A program made the translations under genes and the position numbers. 64,000 bases of DNA from Rhizophagus irregularis. Its lineage: Eukaryota; Glomeromycota; Glomeromycetes; Glomerales; Glomeraceae. The notes beneath the pieces were generated by a model. That model ran no database searches and was not told the origin of the DNA. It was given only the letters and a program-made list of their open reading frames with translations. Location: assembly GCF_026210795.1 (NCBI RefSeq), contig NC_089429.1, positions 4,402,001 through 4,466,000 on the forward strand, in the 5' to 3' direction. The stretch's first letter is position 1. The number at the start of each line of letters is the position of its first letter. Below, piece after piece: positions 12,890 through 23,740 of this stretch.

Positions 12890-13072
12890 TTCGGCGAAAT
12901 ATCGCTTCGGCGAAATGGAATTCGGTGAAATGGAATTCGATGAAATGGTATTTCGGCGAACGTCCTTTCGGCGAAATATTCCTTCGGCAAAATGGATTTC
13001 GGCAAAATGGACTTCGGTAAAATGGACTTTGGCAAATGGATTTCGGCAAAATGAATGGATTTCGGCGCAAAG
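12890..13072. repeat. Minisatellite with TTCGGCGAAATGGA-like unit
   Basis: About 11-12 degenerate units of about 15-16 bp with core TTCGGCRAAATGGA follow each other head to tail. All frames on both strands stay partly open because of the unit, giving false repeat peptides. The array is much richer in GC than its surroundings. Confidence 0.8.
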
Positions 13073-14200
13073 TCCTGATACCAATTTTACATGCATAATC
13101 TTCGCAACATTTAACAACAAATTTGCAAATTTGAAACCATTCTAACCACTGATTTTTCATTTGTTGCACTTTTTGTAATTCTGATTAGTACTTTTTCGAG
13201 AATTATAGAGATTTATTTCTGAATTTTCTTTTTACCATTTTTTTTGATTTATTTTCTAATTTTTCTTTTCCAAAATTCCCATTCCTTTTTTTTGGAACTC
13301 ATTTTCCCTCTCTTTGCGATGTTGCACTTTTCGCGTAAAATTGCGTTTTTACTTTTATTGCGTTACTTTATGTGACCTTGCATTAGTTTAGGTTCTGTTT
13401 CACGATACTCTTTGAGTTTCACTTGATAAAAATAAAGATAAAAATAAAATATAATTAAGAACACTTATACTAATGAAATCAAACTTTGTATCATGTAACC
13501 CAGACACAATGAATAAAATAAGGTTTTTAAAATGAATTCATGATTCTCCCATGAAAATATTTATTTATTTTTATGTCAAGTGACATAATTACAAAATTTC
13601 TCAACGTACATTATCTGGTATATTAAATAAACTAAGGAACGGAATCTGTTGTTTAAGCAAGTCTGGAACAATAGTATATAAAGATCAAAGTTTTTAAAGT
13701 TTTTTTTTGTCCATTGACAAATATGGTATACCATAGATATTTCTTTATCGAGATCATTGTGCAATTACAGCAAACCAATCATCTATCGATTCATGCTTCA
13801 TGGTATGCGAGCAGCGAACAAGGAACTTTCTGTATCACCGTATCCTGAATTCTATAGTACAGAGCGAACCGAGGGACTAATAATTTTATCTAACTTTAGA
13901 ATAGATGATCATTTAAATTGAATCACTATAATCAATGGCCGAATCAAAAAAGAAAGCTAAATATATTGCATTAATTCGATTTAGAAAGATGAATATGTCA
14001 AAATATGCCTATATGAATTCTGTCACACAAATTAAATGTTTCACAAATTGATCTTGTGTGTATCAGCTGACGTACACATTATTCATATGACTAGTTTGAT
14101 GATGATCTGATGATCAGTATTTACTCCTTAAGTAAAAGATTCAACGTAAAATAAAATAACCGATTTGAATTTTTTTTGAAAGCAGCTGCTAAAACAAAGG
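13073..14200. other. Intergenic spacer upstream of the first BTB-SPRY gene
   Basis: No gene or repeat with clear borders was seen. Short minus-strand open frames here lack protein-like composition. Confidence 0.4.
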
Positions 14201-14226
14201 TGGTACAAATCTAAATTTATAAAATC
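14201..14226 (+). promoter_or_regulatory. Core promoter motif TGGTACAAATCT plus TATA-like
   Basis: TGGTACAAATCTAAATTTAT followed by AAAATC lies 75-100 nt before the ATG at 14301. The same block precedes other family members (see 19284 and 36604). A T-run followed by an A-run directly before the ATG is also shared. Confidence 0.55.
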
Positions 14227-14300
14227 ACCTACTAATTTGTTTTATTCTGAAATGAAATTTTTTCACCTAAAAAATTAATTTTTTTTTTTTTAAAAAAAAA

Positions 14301-15776
14301 ATGTTGAGTGGATATTCATTAGGACGAGATTTAAAATTATTAATAAATAACCCAAAGTATAGTGATGTAGAAATTTTATGTGGAGATGAAATCATACTAT
14401 ATGGTTGTAAAGCAATTTTAGCTGCAAGGTCTAAAGTATTTGATAAATTACTCTATAAAGGGGCGAAAGAAAATTATGAAAATCAAATTTTTCTCCCAAC
14501 GATCAATTATTCTGGAATGGAGATTATATTAGAATATATTTATACGGGATCAATTGAAGAAGAATCTTTAACAAAAGATAATATAATTGAATCATTTAAT
14601 GCCGCAGATTATTTTCAATTACCAGACCTTCAAGATCTTATTATTAAAACTCTTAAAAATATTTTAGAAAAGAATTGTGAAGAAAATAATTATACACCAG
14701 AATTATTATCTAAAGCTGTGGAAACAATGCCGTTATCAGAAGAAAATACTCTTTTAGATTTATTGGTTGAAAAAGTAGCAATTATTCCATTAAATATTAT
14801 TGAATTTGGTCGATTATCTATTAAAGCACTTGAGTATCTTTTATCTTGTGAAGATTATGAAAAAGAAACGTTCTTCGTAACTCCTGAATATGAAGTGTTT
14901 CGATACAGTGCTGTTTTAGCAGCAAAACAAGTTTCTAATAGCGCATATAAAACTCTTATGAAACGGTTACCAACCCTAGAACAAATAGAACAAATAGAGA
15001 ACTTAGTCCAAGTAGAAAATAAATTGTTTACCTATCACCAAAAAGTTGCTGAAGAATTGAAGCCTTTAATTAAATTTATAGATTTCGGGAGATTCAAAGG
15101 TCAAGTATTAGATGATATTATTGAGCCACTAAAAATTATTCCAACTGAAATAATTTTAAATGCTAATCAAAATAATACAAAACTAATTCAATTCACTTTG
15201 AATGATATACAAGAAATGCCAATGCAATTTTGTAAATTTAATGAACTCGATCATGTTTGGGATGAGTCGACATGTGGATCAAAACTAATTATTGAAGACA
15301 ATGGAAAAGTTGTAAGCGCTTCAGATGATTGTAATTTTAATCAAAGCGTCAGAAGTAAAATAGCATTAGGGAATAAAGGTATTTTCGAATGGGATGTCGT
15401 TATCGAGAAAACTTGTGCACAGGCTTGGATTGGAGTGTGTGCATCTGAAAACCTTAATTATGAAGAAAACTTGGCAATATTTCAACCTACTGGATGGGCA
15501 ATATCTTCCAATGGTTATTATTATAAAAGTTGGTCAAACTATTGTACTTCATTTGAAAATGGTACAAGAATTTCCGTTCGTTTAGATATGAATAAAGGAA
15601 CTTGTACTTTTACAGTTAATGGTAAAAGGTATCCGGAAATTACAGAATGGAAAAATTTACCATCAAAACTTTATCCAATGGTATCATTACGTCACCCTGG
15701 TCGTTTTAGAATTGAGTTCACTCGTAATAAACAGAATGAAAAAGGATTTTGGGAAAGTTTAAAATATATTTTATAA
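14301..15776 (+). CDS. BTB-BACK-SPRY protein, copy 1
   Basis: Single exon, 491 residues. The BTB/POZ domain spans about residues 10-118 (SDVEILCGDE, ILAARSKVFDKLLY, LEYIYTGSI). A BACK-like helical part spans about 135-285 (FGRLSIKALEYLLS, TPEYEVFRYSAVLAAKQVS, PLIKFIDF). A SPRY domain spans about 318-472 (GIFEWDVVIEK, AWIGVC, TRISVRLDMNKGTCTFTVNG, LPSKLYPMVSLRHPGRFRIE). From family knowledge the BTB binds CUL3 or self-associates, and SPRY binds a partner, so a substrate receptor of a CUL3 ligase is likely; the target is unknown. The C-terminal extension ending GFWESLKYIL is shared in form with copies 2 and 3. The start is the only ATG before the conserved GYSL motif. Confidence 0.9.
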   Translation: MLSGYSLGRDLKLLINNPKYSDVEILCGDEIILYGCKAILAARSKVFDKLLYKGAKENYENQIFLPTINYSGMEIILEYIYTGSIEEESLTKDNIIESFNAADYFQLPDLQDLIIKTLKNILEKNCEENNYTPELLSKAVETMPLSEENTLLDLLVEKVAIIPLNIIEFGRLSIKALEYLLSCEDYEKETFFVTPEYEVFRYSAVLAAKQVSNSAYKTLMKRLPTLEQIEQIENLVQVENKLFTYHQKVAEELKPLIKFIDFGRFKGQVLDDIIEPLKIIPTEIILNANQNNTKLIQFTLNDIQEMPMQFCKFNELDHVWDESTCGSKLIIEDNGKVVSASDDCNFNQSVRSKIALGNKGIFEWDVVIEKTCAQAWIGVCASENLNYEENLAIFQPTGWAISSNGYYYKSWSNYCTSFENGTRISVRLDMNKGTCTFTVNGKRYPEITEWKNLPSKLYPMVSLRHPGRFRIEFTRNKQNEKGFWESLKYIL

Positions 15777-16570
15777 TGAATATAACAGGAATGACACTCT
15801 TATAAATTCAATTTCGCGAAATTTTTGACGATAATTTTTTCTCAGTTTAATTTTAACAATAAATAAAAAATTTTTAATTTGTAAAGTTTCAAAATATGAA
15901 AACAATGTATTAATTGGCTGAATATTTATAAATAAAAATATAAGTTGTACTATAATATAAATATTTATTTGAATTATTCAATCAGAATTAAAAATTTTAA
16001 TTAAACTTACAAATTTCTTTTTTAAATTTTTTAATTGAACTAAATGTAACGTTTGACACAGTTCGAAAATTATTTATTGTTTATTTTAATTTTCTAAAAC
16101 GATTTTACGTTATTATGCTAATTATTATTTTCATATCAAAATGATTGAAATTTATAATGGAGAGAGGAAAATGTTTCTTGGATAATTTTTTGAAACAAAT
16201 CATACATTTAAGTTTGAAGCGTCTGCATTATAGGCACACGACAGAATTAAACGTACAGCGATAGTTTAAAATCATCAGCAACATGCAGGCGTAGAAAAAA
16301 AGGTTTATGTTGTGTAAATATTGCAAATAATTTATTTATATATATATATATAACAGATATAATTATACTACAAATTCATCTTTAAATTAATTATATATCA
16401 AATATAATTAACAGAAAGAATAGTAAATATAATCGCCAAAAATTTTCGGCATTCTTATAATACATCCTGCACGTTAAACGTAAAAATAAAAATTCATCGG
16501 AATTTAAAATTTCAACGATGTCGCACAAGTCGCACAAATCTTACAATCTAAATTATTAAAAAAAAAAAAA
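15777..16570. other. Convergent spacer between copies 1 and 2
   Basis: Tail-to-tail spacer with AATAAA signals near 15860 and 15930. A TA dinucleotide run lies at about 16338-16352. Nothing else was seen. Confidence 0.4.
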
Positions 16571-18058
16571 TTATTTTAACTTCTCTCTTAAATTTTTCCA
16601 AAATCTTCTTTCCTTCCTATTGTTAGGGATGGTTTTTACATCTTGATAAGGCTCAATTCTAAAACGACCAGGATGACGCAATGATACTACTGGATAAAGT
16701 TTTGATGGTAAATTATCCCATGCTGATATTTCCGGATATTTTTTACCATTGATTGTAAAAGAACAAGATCTTTTGTTCATATCTAAATGAACAGTAATTC
16801 TTGCACCATCACCAAATTTAGGACAATAATTTTTTACCCAATTTCCAGAGTTATAACAATAACCACTTGAACCTATAACCCATCCAGTAGGTTGATATCC
16901 CGCCCATGTATCAAAATTGAAATTTTCAGATGCACATACTCCAACCCAAGACCATAAACTATCTTTCTCAATAATTACATCCCATTCAAAAATACCTTTA
17001 TTTTCTAACGCTATTTTAGCTCTAATGCTTTGATGTGAAACACATTCATTTCTTTGTGCATAATATACGACTTTTCCATCATCCTCAACAATAAGTTTTG
17101 ATCCACATGCTGTCTCATCCCAAACAATTTCATTAAGCTTACATATTGACATTGTTGATATTCCTCGAATATCATTTAAATTTGAATTAGTAAATTTTGT
17201 ATTATTTCGATAAATATTTAAAATTATTTCACTTGGAATAATTTTTAATGGTTCAATTATATCAACTAATATTTGACCTTTGATACGCCTAAAATCAATG
17301 AATTTAGCCAAAGGTTCTAATTCTTTAGCAATTTTTTGATGATCGGGAATATTTATTTGGCCTTCATTCTCTAATCGTTTTATTTGTTTTAAAGGTGGTA
17401 GCGTTTTCATAAGTATTTTGAATGCATTATTAGAAACTTGTTTTGCTGCCAGCATAGCGCTATATCGAAAAACTTCATATTCTGGAGTTGCAAAGAAACT
17501 TTCTTTTTCATGCGTATAAGTATAAGATAAAAGATATTCAAGTGCTGTAATGGATAATCGACCAAATTCAATAGTATTTAATGAAATAGTCGCTACTTCT
17601 TTAATCAATAAATTTAAAAGAATATTTGTCTCCGATAATGGCGTTGTATCTGCAGCTTTAGATAATAATTCCGGTAAATAATTTTCTGCGAAACTAGTAT
17701 TTTTAATAGTTTTTATAATAAAATTCTGAAGGTCTAGTAATTGAATATAATCTGCTGCATAATACACTTCAATTATATTATCTTTAGTTAAAGATTCTTC
17801 TTTAATTGATCCTCTATAAATATATTCCAATATAATTTCCATTCCAATAGAATTAATTGTCGGAAAAGTAATTTGTTTTTCATAACTTTCTTTCATTCCA
17901 TTATAAAGTAATTTATCAAATACTTCGGACCTCGCTGCCAAAATTGCTCTACAGCCATATAATTTCTTTTTATCCTCACATAAAATTTCTATATCACTAT
18001 ACTTTGGATTATTTATTAATAATCTCAAATCTTGTTCTAACGAATATCCTCTCGTCAT
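16571..18058 (-). CDS. BTB-BACK-SPRY protein, copy 2
   Basis: Single exon of 495 residues on the minus strand, one of only two inverted members (the other is partial at the right edge). The start MTRGYSLEQDLRLLINN is the commonest form in the cluster. BTB, BACK-like and SPRY parts follow in the same order and spacing as in copy 1. The two variable SPRY segments read YYAQRNECVSHQ and NSGNWVKNYCPKFG; the second is almost the same as in copy 3, its divergent neighbour. The tail is the longest in the family and basic (NRKERRFWKNLREKLK). Copies 1-3 share the FW-containing tail and look like a subgroup. Confidence 0.9.
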   Translation of the reverse strand: MTRGYSLEQDLRLLINNPKYSDIEILCEDKKKLYGCRAILAARSEVFDKLLYNGMKESYEKQITFPTINSIGMEIILEYIYRGSIKEESLTKDNIIEVYYAADYIQLLDLQNFIIKTIKNTSFAENYLPELLSKAADTTPLSETNILLNLLIKEVATISLNTIEFGRLSITALEYLLSYTYTHEKESFFATPEYEVFRYSAMLAAKQVSNNAFKILMKTLPPLKQIKRLENEGQINIPDHQKIAKELEPLAKFIDFRRIKGQILVDIIEPLKIIPSEIILNIYRNNTKFTNSNLNDIRGISTMSICKLNEIVWDETACGSKLIVEDDGKVVYYAQRNECVSHQSIRAKIALENKGIFEWDVIIEKDSLWSWVGVCASENFNFDTWAGYQPTGWVIGSSGYCYNSGNWVKNYCPKFGDGARITVHLDMNKRSCSFTINGKKYPEISAWDNLPSKLYPVVSLRHPGRFRIEPYQDVKTIPNNRKERRFWKNLREKLK

Positions 18059-18133
18059 TTTTATTTTTTAAGGGGAAAAAAATTTTTTTTACTCTTACGT
18101 TATGTTTAATGTGGATATTTATATAAATAAATA

Positions 18134-18158
18134 ATTTTACAAATTTAGAATTGTAGTG
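18134..18158 (-). promoter_or_regulatory. Core promoter motif of copy 2
   Basis: On the minus strand GCACTACAATTCTAAATTTG followed by TAAAAT matches the TAGTACAAATCT / AATTTGTAAAAC block of copy 3 with few changes. It lies about 76-100 nt before the ATG at 18058. Confidence 0.45.
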
Positions 18159-19283
18159 CAAAAACGGGATTCATTTATATTATGCATAAGTGTGACAAAT
18201 AGATCTCTCAATAAAAACAATTCTAATTACTATTTTTTAGCCACGCCACAAATTTAACATTTTTGTCACATTAACGTAATCTTCAGCTGTGCCTTTCTTT
18301 CAAAAAATCCTCATCAGCTATTTGTTCTGTATTTATTTATTTGTTTGGATTTTTACTAATTATAATTTGCATACAAAGCTTTATTTCGTTAGCTATCATC
18401 ACATGGCTATCGTTGCCCATATGTTGAAATCATTGGAATGTTTGTACAACATTTCAATAAGTTTACTCCGTTCTTTTAAAAGCATGGTCCGTTCCTTTAT
18501 TTTGATCGTATTAATCGTGCGTCATTTAATATAATAATAATATTTGAGCCTTAATTTCGCCTGAAAAATCGTAAATTTTAACCAAAGAATTTTTAAAAGT
18601 TGTATTTGACACGTCAAGGATTATGTTACAGTATTGGAATAAAAACGAATATTATAATCAAAATTTGAAAATATTCTCATTATTAAAGTAAAAAATTTAA
18701 GAACCTTTATATTTTGGTGGAACATTTGTTTGACATGATAAAGTACTAAAACTTTTCTGTTTAAGTTCGTACCACGTATAAAAAAAAATTTTTATCGCTT
18801 ACTTAATTAAGATAGATTGATCTATACTCTTAAAAAAATTGAAATGATTATCCCTTCCTATCTCTTCATTTAATATTTATAGAAATTTTGTACTTCAATA
18901 TTAATAAATTTTATATTACTAAAAATTTAATTTTTTTTATTTATATAATTTATATATATCTGTTTATTATTTGACTTTGCGCCAAAGCCATGAAATAAAT
19001 AATCATGTGATGACGGTTAAAACTTAGTATCACGTGTCGTTATATCTAATTTCTCGTCAATAAAAAATCTTTGTCTGAATCGGTTAATATGAGATTTAAC
19101 ATCGATCTTATGACGCAAAGATCTACGTCAATCATAAATATAATTTATTGGTGTTAATTTATTAGTGTTTACGTTTTATATCTACTATTTTTAAATTTAA
19201 ATAATAGGTACTCCAATAACTCCATAAGATAAATAATGCTGCAGATAGGTAACTAATTTTAAGAGGTGTAACTAAAACAAAAG
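18159..19283. other. Divergent spacer between copies 2 and 3
   Basis: Head-to-head spacer without a believable gene. It holds both promoters. A short open frame at 18289-18534 has no protein-like features. Confidence 0.4.
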
Positions 19284-19308
19284 TAGTACAAATCCGAATT
19301 TGTAAAAC
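19284..19308 (+). promoter_or_regulatory. Core promoter motif TAGTACAAATCC plus TATA-like
   Basis: TAGTACAAATCCGAATTTGT followed by AAAAC lies about 80-100 nt before the ATG at 19387, at the same distance as in copy 1. Confidence 0.55.
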
Positions 19309-19386
19309 AATTTTATGTAACGATTATCCTGAAATGGAATCATTGAAATAAACAAAAAATTTTTTCCCCTAAAAAAAAAAAATAAA

Positions 19387-20844
19387 ATGAGAGGATATTC
19401 ATTAGAACAAGACTTAAGATTGTTAATAAATAATCCAAGATATAGTGATATAGAAATTTTGTGTGGTGATGAAACGAAACTATATGGTTGTAGAGCAATT
19501 TTGGCAGCAAGGTCCGAAGTATTTGACAAATTACTTTATAATGGAATGAAAGAAAGTTATGAAAAACAAATTACTTTTCCGACAATTAATTCTTCTGGAA
19601 TGGAGATTATATTGGAATATGCTTATACAGGATCAATTAGAGAAGAATCTTTAATTAAAGATAATATAATTGAAGCTTTTTATGCTGCAGACTATTTTCA
19701 GTTACCGGAACTTCAAGATTTTATTATGATGATTCTTAGAAATATATTGAAAAAAAATTACGCAGAAAATTATTCACCAGAATTATTATCCAAAGCAGTA
19801 GATTCAACGCCATTATCAGAGGAAAATATTCTTTTAAATTTATTGGTTGAAGCGGTAGCAACTATTCCATTAAATACTATTAAATTTGGTCGGTTATCTA
19901 TTACGGCGCTCGAGTATCTTTTATCTTGTACACATGAAAAAGAAAGTTCTTTCGCAACTCCTGAATATGAAGTGTTTCGATATAGTGCTATTTTAGCAGC
20001 AAAACAAGTTTCTAATAGCGTATTTAAAACTCTTATGAAAAGGCTACCAACCTTGGAACAAATAGAACAAATGGAGAACCCGATTGTTCAAGTAAATATT
20101 ACCGATCAACAAACAATTCAAACAATTGCTAAAGAATTGGAACCTTTGGTTAAATTCATTGATTTCAGACGAATCAAAGGGCAACTACTAGTTGATATCA
20201 TTGAACCACTAAAAATTGTTCCAAGTGAAATAATTTTAAATATTTATCGTAATAATACAAAATTTACCAATTCAAATTTAAATTATATTCGAGGAATACC
20301 ACTACCAATCGATTCTGATTATATTTGGGATGAATCAGCATGTGGATCAAATCTTGTTATTGAGGATAATGGAAGAGTTGTACGTAATGATTTTAATACA
20401 TGTCAAAGCGTTAGAGCTAAATTAGCATTAGAAGATAAAGGTATTTTTGAGTGGGATGTCGTCATTGAGCGAGTATGTGAATATGCTTGGGTTGGAGTAT
20501 GTGCATCAGAAGATTTTGATTATGAAATATTTGCAGGAGTTCAATCTACTGGATGGGTGATAGGTTCAAGGGGTTACTGTCATAATTCTGGAAATTGGGT
20601 AAAAAATTATTGCCCTAAATTTGGAGATGATGCAAGAATTACCGTTCATTTGAATATGAATAAAAGAACTTGCGCTTTTACAGTAAATGGTGTCAAATAT
20701 CCAGAAATAGCGGAATGGAATAATTTACCATCAAAACTTCATCCAGTAGTATCGTTACGTTATCCTGGTCGTTTCCGAATTGAGCCCGCTCATAACAAGA
20801 ATGAGAAAGGTTTTTGGAAAAGTTTAATAAATAGGTGGAAATAA
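19387..20844 (+). CDS. BTB-BACK-SPRY protein, copy 3
   Basis: Single exon, 485 residues, start MRGYSLEQDLRLLINN directly after an A-run. BTB at about 8-117, BACK-like to about 285, SPRY at about 313-465. The first variable SPRY segment is short (RNDFNTC before QSVRAK), the second reads NSGNWVKNYCPKFG as in copy 2. The C-terminal NKNEKGFWKSLINRWK matches the extension of copy 1. Role as for copy 1: candidate CUL3 adaptor with a SPRY recognition module. Confidence 0.9.
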   Translation: MRGYSLEQDLRLLINNPRYSDIEILCGDETKLYGCRAILAARSEVFDKLLYNGMKESYEKQITFPTINSSGMEIILEYAYTGSIREESLIKDNIIEAFYAADYFQLPELQDFIMMILRNILKKNYAENYSPELLSKAVDSTPLSEENILLNLLVEAVATIPLNTIKFGRLSITALEYLLSCTHEKESSFATPEYEVFRYSAILAAKQVSNSVFKTLMKRLPTLEQIEQMENPIVQVNITDQQTIQTIAKELEPLVKFIDFRRIKGQLLVDIIEPLKIVPSEIILNIYRNNTKFTNSNLNYIRGIPLPIDSDYIWDESACGSNLVIEDNGRVVRNDFNTCQSVRAKLALEDKGIFEWDVVIERVCEYAWVGVCASEDFDYEIFAGVQSTGWVIGSRGYCHNSGNWVKNYCPKFGDDARITVHLNMNKRTCAFTVNGVKYPEIAEWNNLPSKLHPVVSLRYPGRFRIEPAHNKNEKGFWKSLINRWK

Positions 20845-21158
20845 ATATAACGAAAGAATAATTCGGATTTTTCGACGTTTTTATTGTAAAATATAGAATA
20901 TATTTTAGGATATTAGTGTCGTAAGTGATTTGAAGACGCGAAATATCTTTGGTTTTTCTTCAATTTTCATTATTAATAATAGATGTTATTTATAGAGGTT
21001 TTATAAATGTAAAGTATCAGGACAATGTATTTATTATTTTATAAATAAAAACATTCTACAATATATATATATAGCCAAATGATCAACGTTATTATATATT
21101 TTAGGTTCGCGTTTAAGTATTTTACTATTCTTATTTCTTACTTAAAACAAATTAAATG

Positions 21159-21277
21159 TCATTAAAGCAAGATTGCTAATAAATAACTTATGGGAATGAG
21201 GTGAAATAATATTGATCTAAGTTAATTTTAGCAGCAAGATCCGAATTATTTATAATGAATGAAGTAAGTTACGAAGA
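21159..21277 (+). pseudogene. Relic of a BTB-SPRY 5' end
   Basis: TCATTAAAGCAAGATTGCTA then ATAAATAAC matches the SLEQDLRLLINN region. It is followed after an internal loss by TTAGCAGCAAGATCCGAA (LAARSE) and TATAATGAATGAAGTAAGTT (LYNGMKESYE region). The middle of the BTB domain and everything after it are missing. Confidence 0.65.
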
Positions 21278-21529
21278 AAAAAAAAATTTTTTTTCGCTAA
21301 ATATGACGAGGGCGAAGCTTTCATTGTCGGGTTTATGATCAAAGTTATAGGTGATGTCAAAATCTTGAATTGCGACAGCAATTACGGTGTTAGCGTTACG
21401 GCATATGTCTAAATTATTTAAAATGCGTAACCGTATTACAATTTCGATGGCACTTATAATCAAAGTGCATTTTTCGCCAAATTTTGACATTGTCAACTTT
21501 TGTTGAATCATAGTATGTTTATTTTATTT

Positions 21530-21682
21530 TTATGTAAATAACCAAAGGTTCTAATTCATAAATTTCTCTTACTGTTTTAGCCGTCCAATTAAATTTTATG
21601 TCATTAAAAAAAATCTTATATTGCATTCTATCGAAAAAAATTTCATATTCGTGGTTGCAAAAGGTTTTACTTCCCATTAATG
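21530..21682 (-). pseudogene. Relic of a BTB-SPRY middle part
   Basis: On the minus strand CCTTTTGCAACCACGAATAT then GAA matches the FATPEYEVFRYSA region, and GAATTAGAACCTTTGGTTAT matches ELEPLVKYIDF. About 35 codons between them are changed or lost. It lies opposite to the nearby plus-strand relic, so it comes from another copy or a local inversion. Confidence 0.6.
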
Positions 21683-22685
21683 TTATCCTTCCGTTATTGG
21701 TATTCTTCCGTAAAGACATCATGAACGTCAAAATAACGCGTAATTATTGCCGGGAATACCAAACTCGTCATTGACGAAGCAATGAAGTAAGCATTAAATG
21801 TATGGTTATATTCTAATTTATCTAAAGGTGCTCATATTCCATCGCAATCAATCTCACGCCTCATCAGAAATGGGATCTTGTGGTAGATCTTTCTCAATAT
21901 CACAACCTATCTTATTATGCGTACAGCTATTAAGAAAAACTTCAAAAAATAACCTTACTCTTATCTACTTATATCTTCATGGAAAGTATTGTCCAAAAAA
22001 ATTTATTAATGATAACAGAGTAGAAAGACAAACTATACGATGCATGACGTAAGGAAACCATTACTTCATATAATTATATAAACCTAATGTTTCGCTAACG
22101 CCCGATGAATTATCATGTAGGTCAAACTCGTATCTCGAAGTTTGCGTTTCAATTGAACATAACAATTGATATTGTATTCTTTTTTCTTAATTAAGAAAGA
22201 TTAGTTTTATGTGCTAATAATTGAACAGTGTTTGGATTTTTTTCGTAAAATCTGAACCTTTAAATTGTTTAAAATTAGCTTGAACATTTAACTGAAATCG
22301 ATCGATGCTTGCACTATATTCTTTTTATGCAATATAGTGACATACGATTAATTTATAAAGCTAAAAATATTCTGGTTTGAAAAGAATATTCAATGATTTT
22401 TTATGAACCTGAGTCATAGCTTTAAAATATCAATCGTGTTATAATAATATGTCCCCTCCCTCTACCTGTTTATAGTGACAAAAAGAGGAAGTCAAATTTT
22501 AGTACTCTTTAGTTAGAATGCTGCCCAAACCCTTATTGTAATTGATTATTATGAGTATATTAAAAAAAATTCTTTGAATTTTTCTATAGATCCTTTAGAA
22601 TAATTGTATGCAGTAAGATCAGACTTCTTTGTTTTAAAATATAGAATTAATAAAAAATGTCTCATGAAAATCAGCTTGCCCTTTG

Positions 22686-23141
22686 AAACGCCAGCACGAC
22701 CAACATCTTCAAATAAATCAGTAAGTAAAGAAGAAATTGAAAAATTTACAAGTTTAAACGATAATTTCAGTAAAAGACTGCCGCCACAGACTTCCGAAAA
22801 GTCACCTAAGCCAAAGAAAGATAAGCTAAGTTCGGATGATTCGGATGAGGAGTTAGATACGAACAAGAAAAAAAGAAAGAAAAAGAAAGAACAATCACAT
22901 GGTGACGTTGAATCAGAGAATAGGATATTATCGCCTGGAATCTTACACGAATTTACTTTTTATTTAGACTGAAATCAAGATAGATCTTAAGCAGGTGTAG
23001 GTGCCTCTGACGGTTTAGTAGATAGAATTCTAATGTATATTAGTTTTATACCTATTGTATTATTTGCCTATAATTTTTGTGATTGGTCGTTAACAATTTT
23101 TAAATAAAGGTGAAATAATGCGCGTTACTAAAAAAAAAAAA
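22686..23141 (+). pseudogene. Processed retrocopy of the 3' part of a cellular mRNA
   Basis: The insert is flanked by a perfect 13-bp direct repeat AGCTTGCCCTTTG (22673-22685 and 23142-23154). It ends with AATAAA (23103-23108), then about 20 nt later a run of about 13 A. These are the marks of LINE-driven retroposition of a polyadenylated RNA, truncated at its 5' end. The coding part stays open for about 95 codons up to the stop at about 22970-22972: RPTSSNKSVSKEEIEKFTSL, an acidic patch SSDDSDEELD, then KKKRKKKK, like a nuclear-localisation segment. The parent gene is not in the window. The upstream flank supplies an in-frame ATG (22604), so a short chimeric protein of 122 residues is formally possible. 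Confidence 0.7.
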
Positions 23142-23154
23142 AGCTTGCCCTTTG

Positions 23155-23577
23155 CTGATGAAGCATGTAAATTAGAATCCTTTAAACTTGATATAAATTT
23201 CCAATATACTATCTATCCAATTAAGAGATTTCCTCAAATAATTAACCATTAAATTCCTAGCAAGTGGTGCTCCATATTCGCTTCACAGTCAAGAGGAAAG
23301 CTCAACAGTTACTGAAAGGACAGTTCTCTACAATTTTTATGTACTTAATTTCATTAATAATTGATAGTGTTAAAATGAATAACTAATATTAATATAGTTA
23401 TAAATCTGCATTAATGAACTTCTTGTCCTTTAGTTACTTTATTTCATATATCAAGATAAGTTCCATATATACATATATATTATTATAAATTGTATACAAA
23501 AGTTTTATAAGAAATTTCATGAGAAAAGTTTTTATATACAGCAGAATATTTAATGAAACTTATCCCTCAACAAATGA
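23155..23577. other. Spacer, target flank of the retrocopy
   Basis: Directly after the second target-site copy the frame that would continue the pre-insertion sequence stays open for about 34 codons (ADEACKLESFKLDINFQYTI and on), so the target may itself have been coding. Nothing else is recognised. Confidence 0.3.
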
Positions 23578-23724
23578 CCCTATAAAAAATTTTTATCCGA
23601 GTATTTCGTCTTTCGTAAAAATCCCGTGATAAATGATACATTCACGGATATCCGTGTTAGCGAGATGGAAATTTCCATGATTTAAGGCTATAAATTTCAT
23701 TAAAATGATACATTTTTTACAGGG
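23578..23724. repeat. MITE-like element, CCCTRTAAAA type
   Basis: Begins CCCTATAAAAAATTTTTATC and ends GATACATTTTTTACAGGG; the ends are imperfect inverted repeats. TGA flanks both sides as a likely 3-bp target-site duplication. About 147 bp, no ORF, with internal CACGG and CCGTG blocks. Confidence 0.6.
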
Positions 23725-23740
23725 TGAACGTGAATGCGCA

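Larger units (their letters stand above)
20845..22685. other. Spacer with BTB-SPRY relics
   Basis: Apart from the two relics listed separately (21159-21277 plus, 21530-21682 minus) this stretch has no gene I can support. Confidence 0.4.

Noticed and set aside
12794-13169. Overlapping open frames on both strands with repeat peptides such as FAEIHFAE
   Set aside because: They are the translation of the minisatellite at 12890-13072 in several frames.
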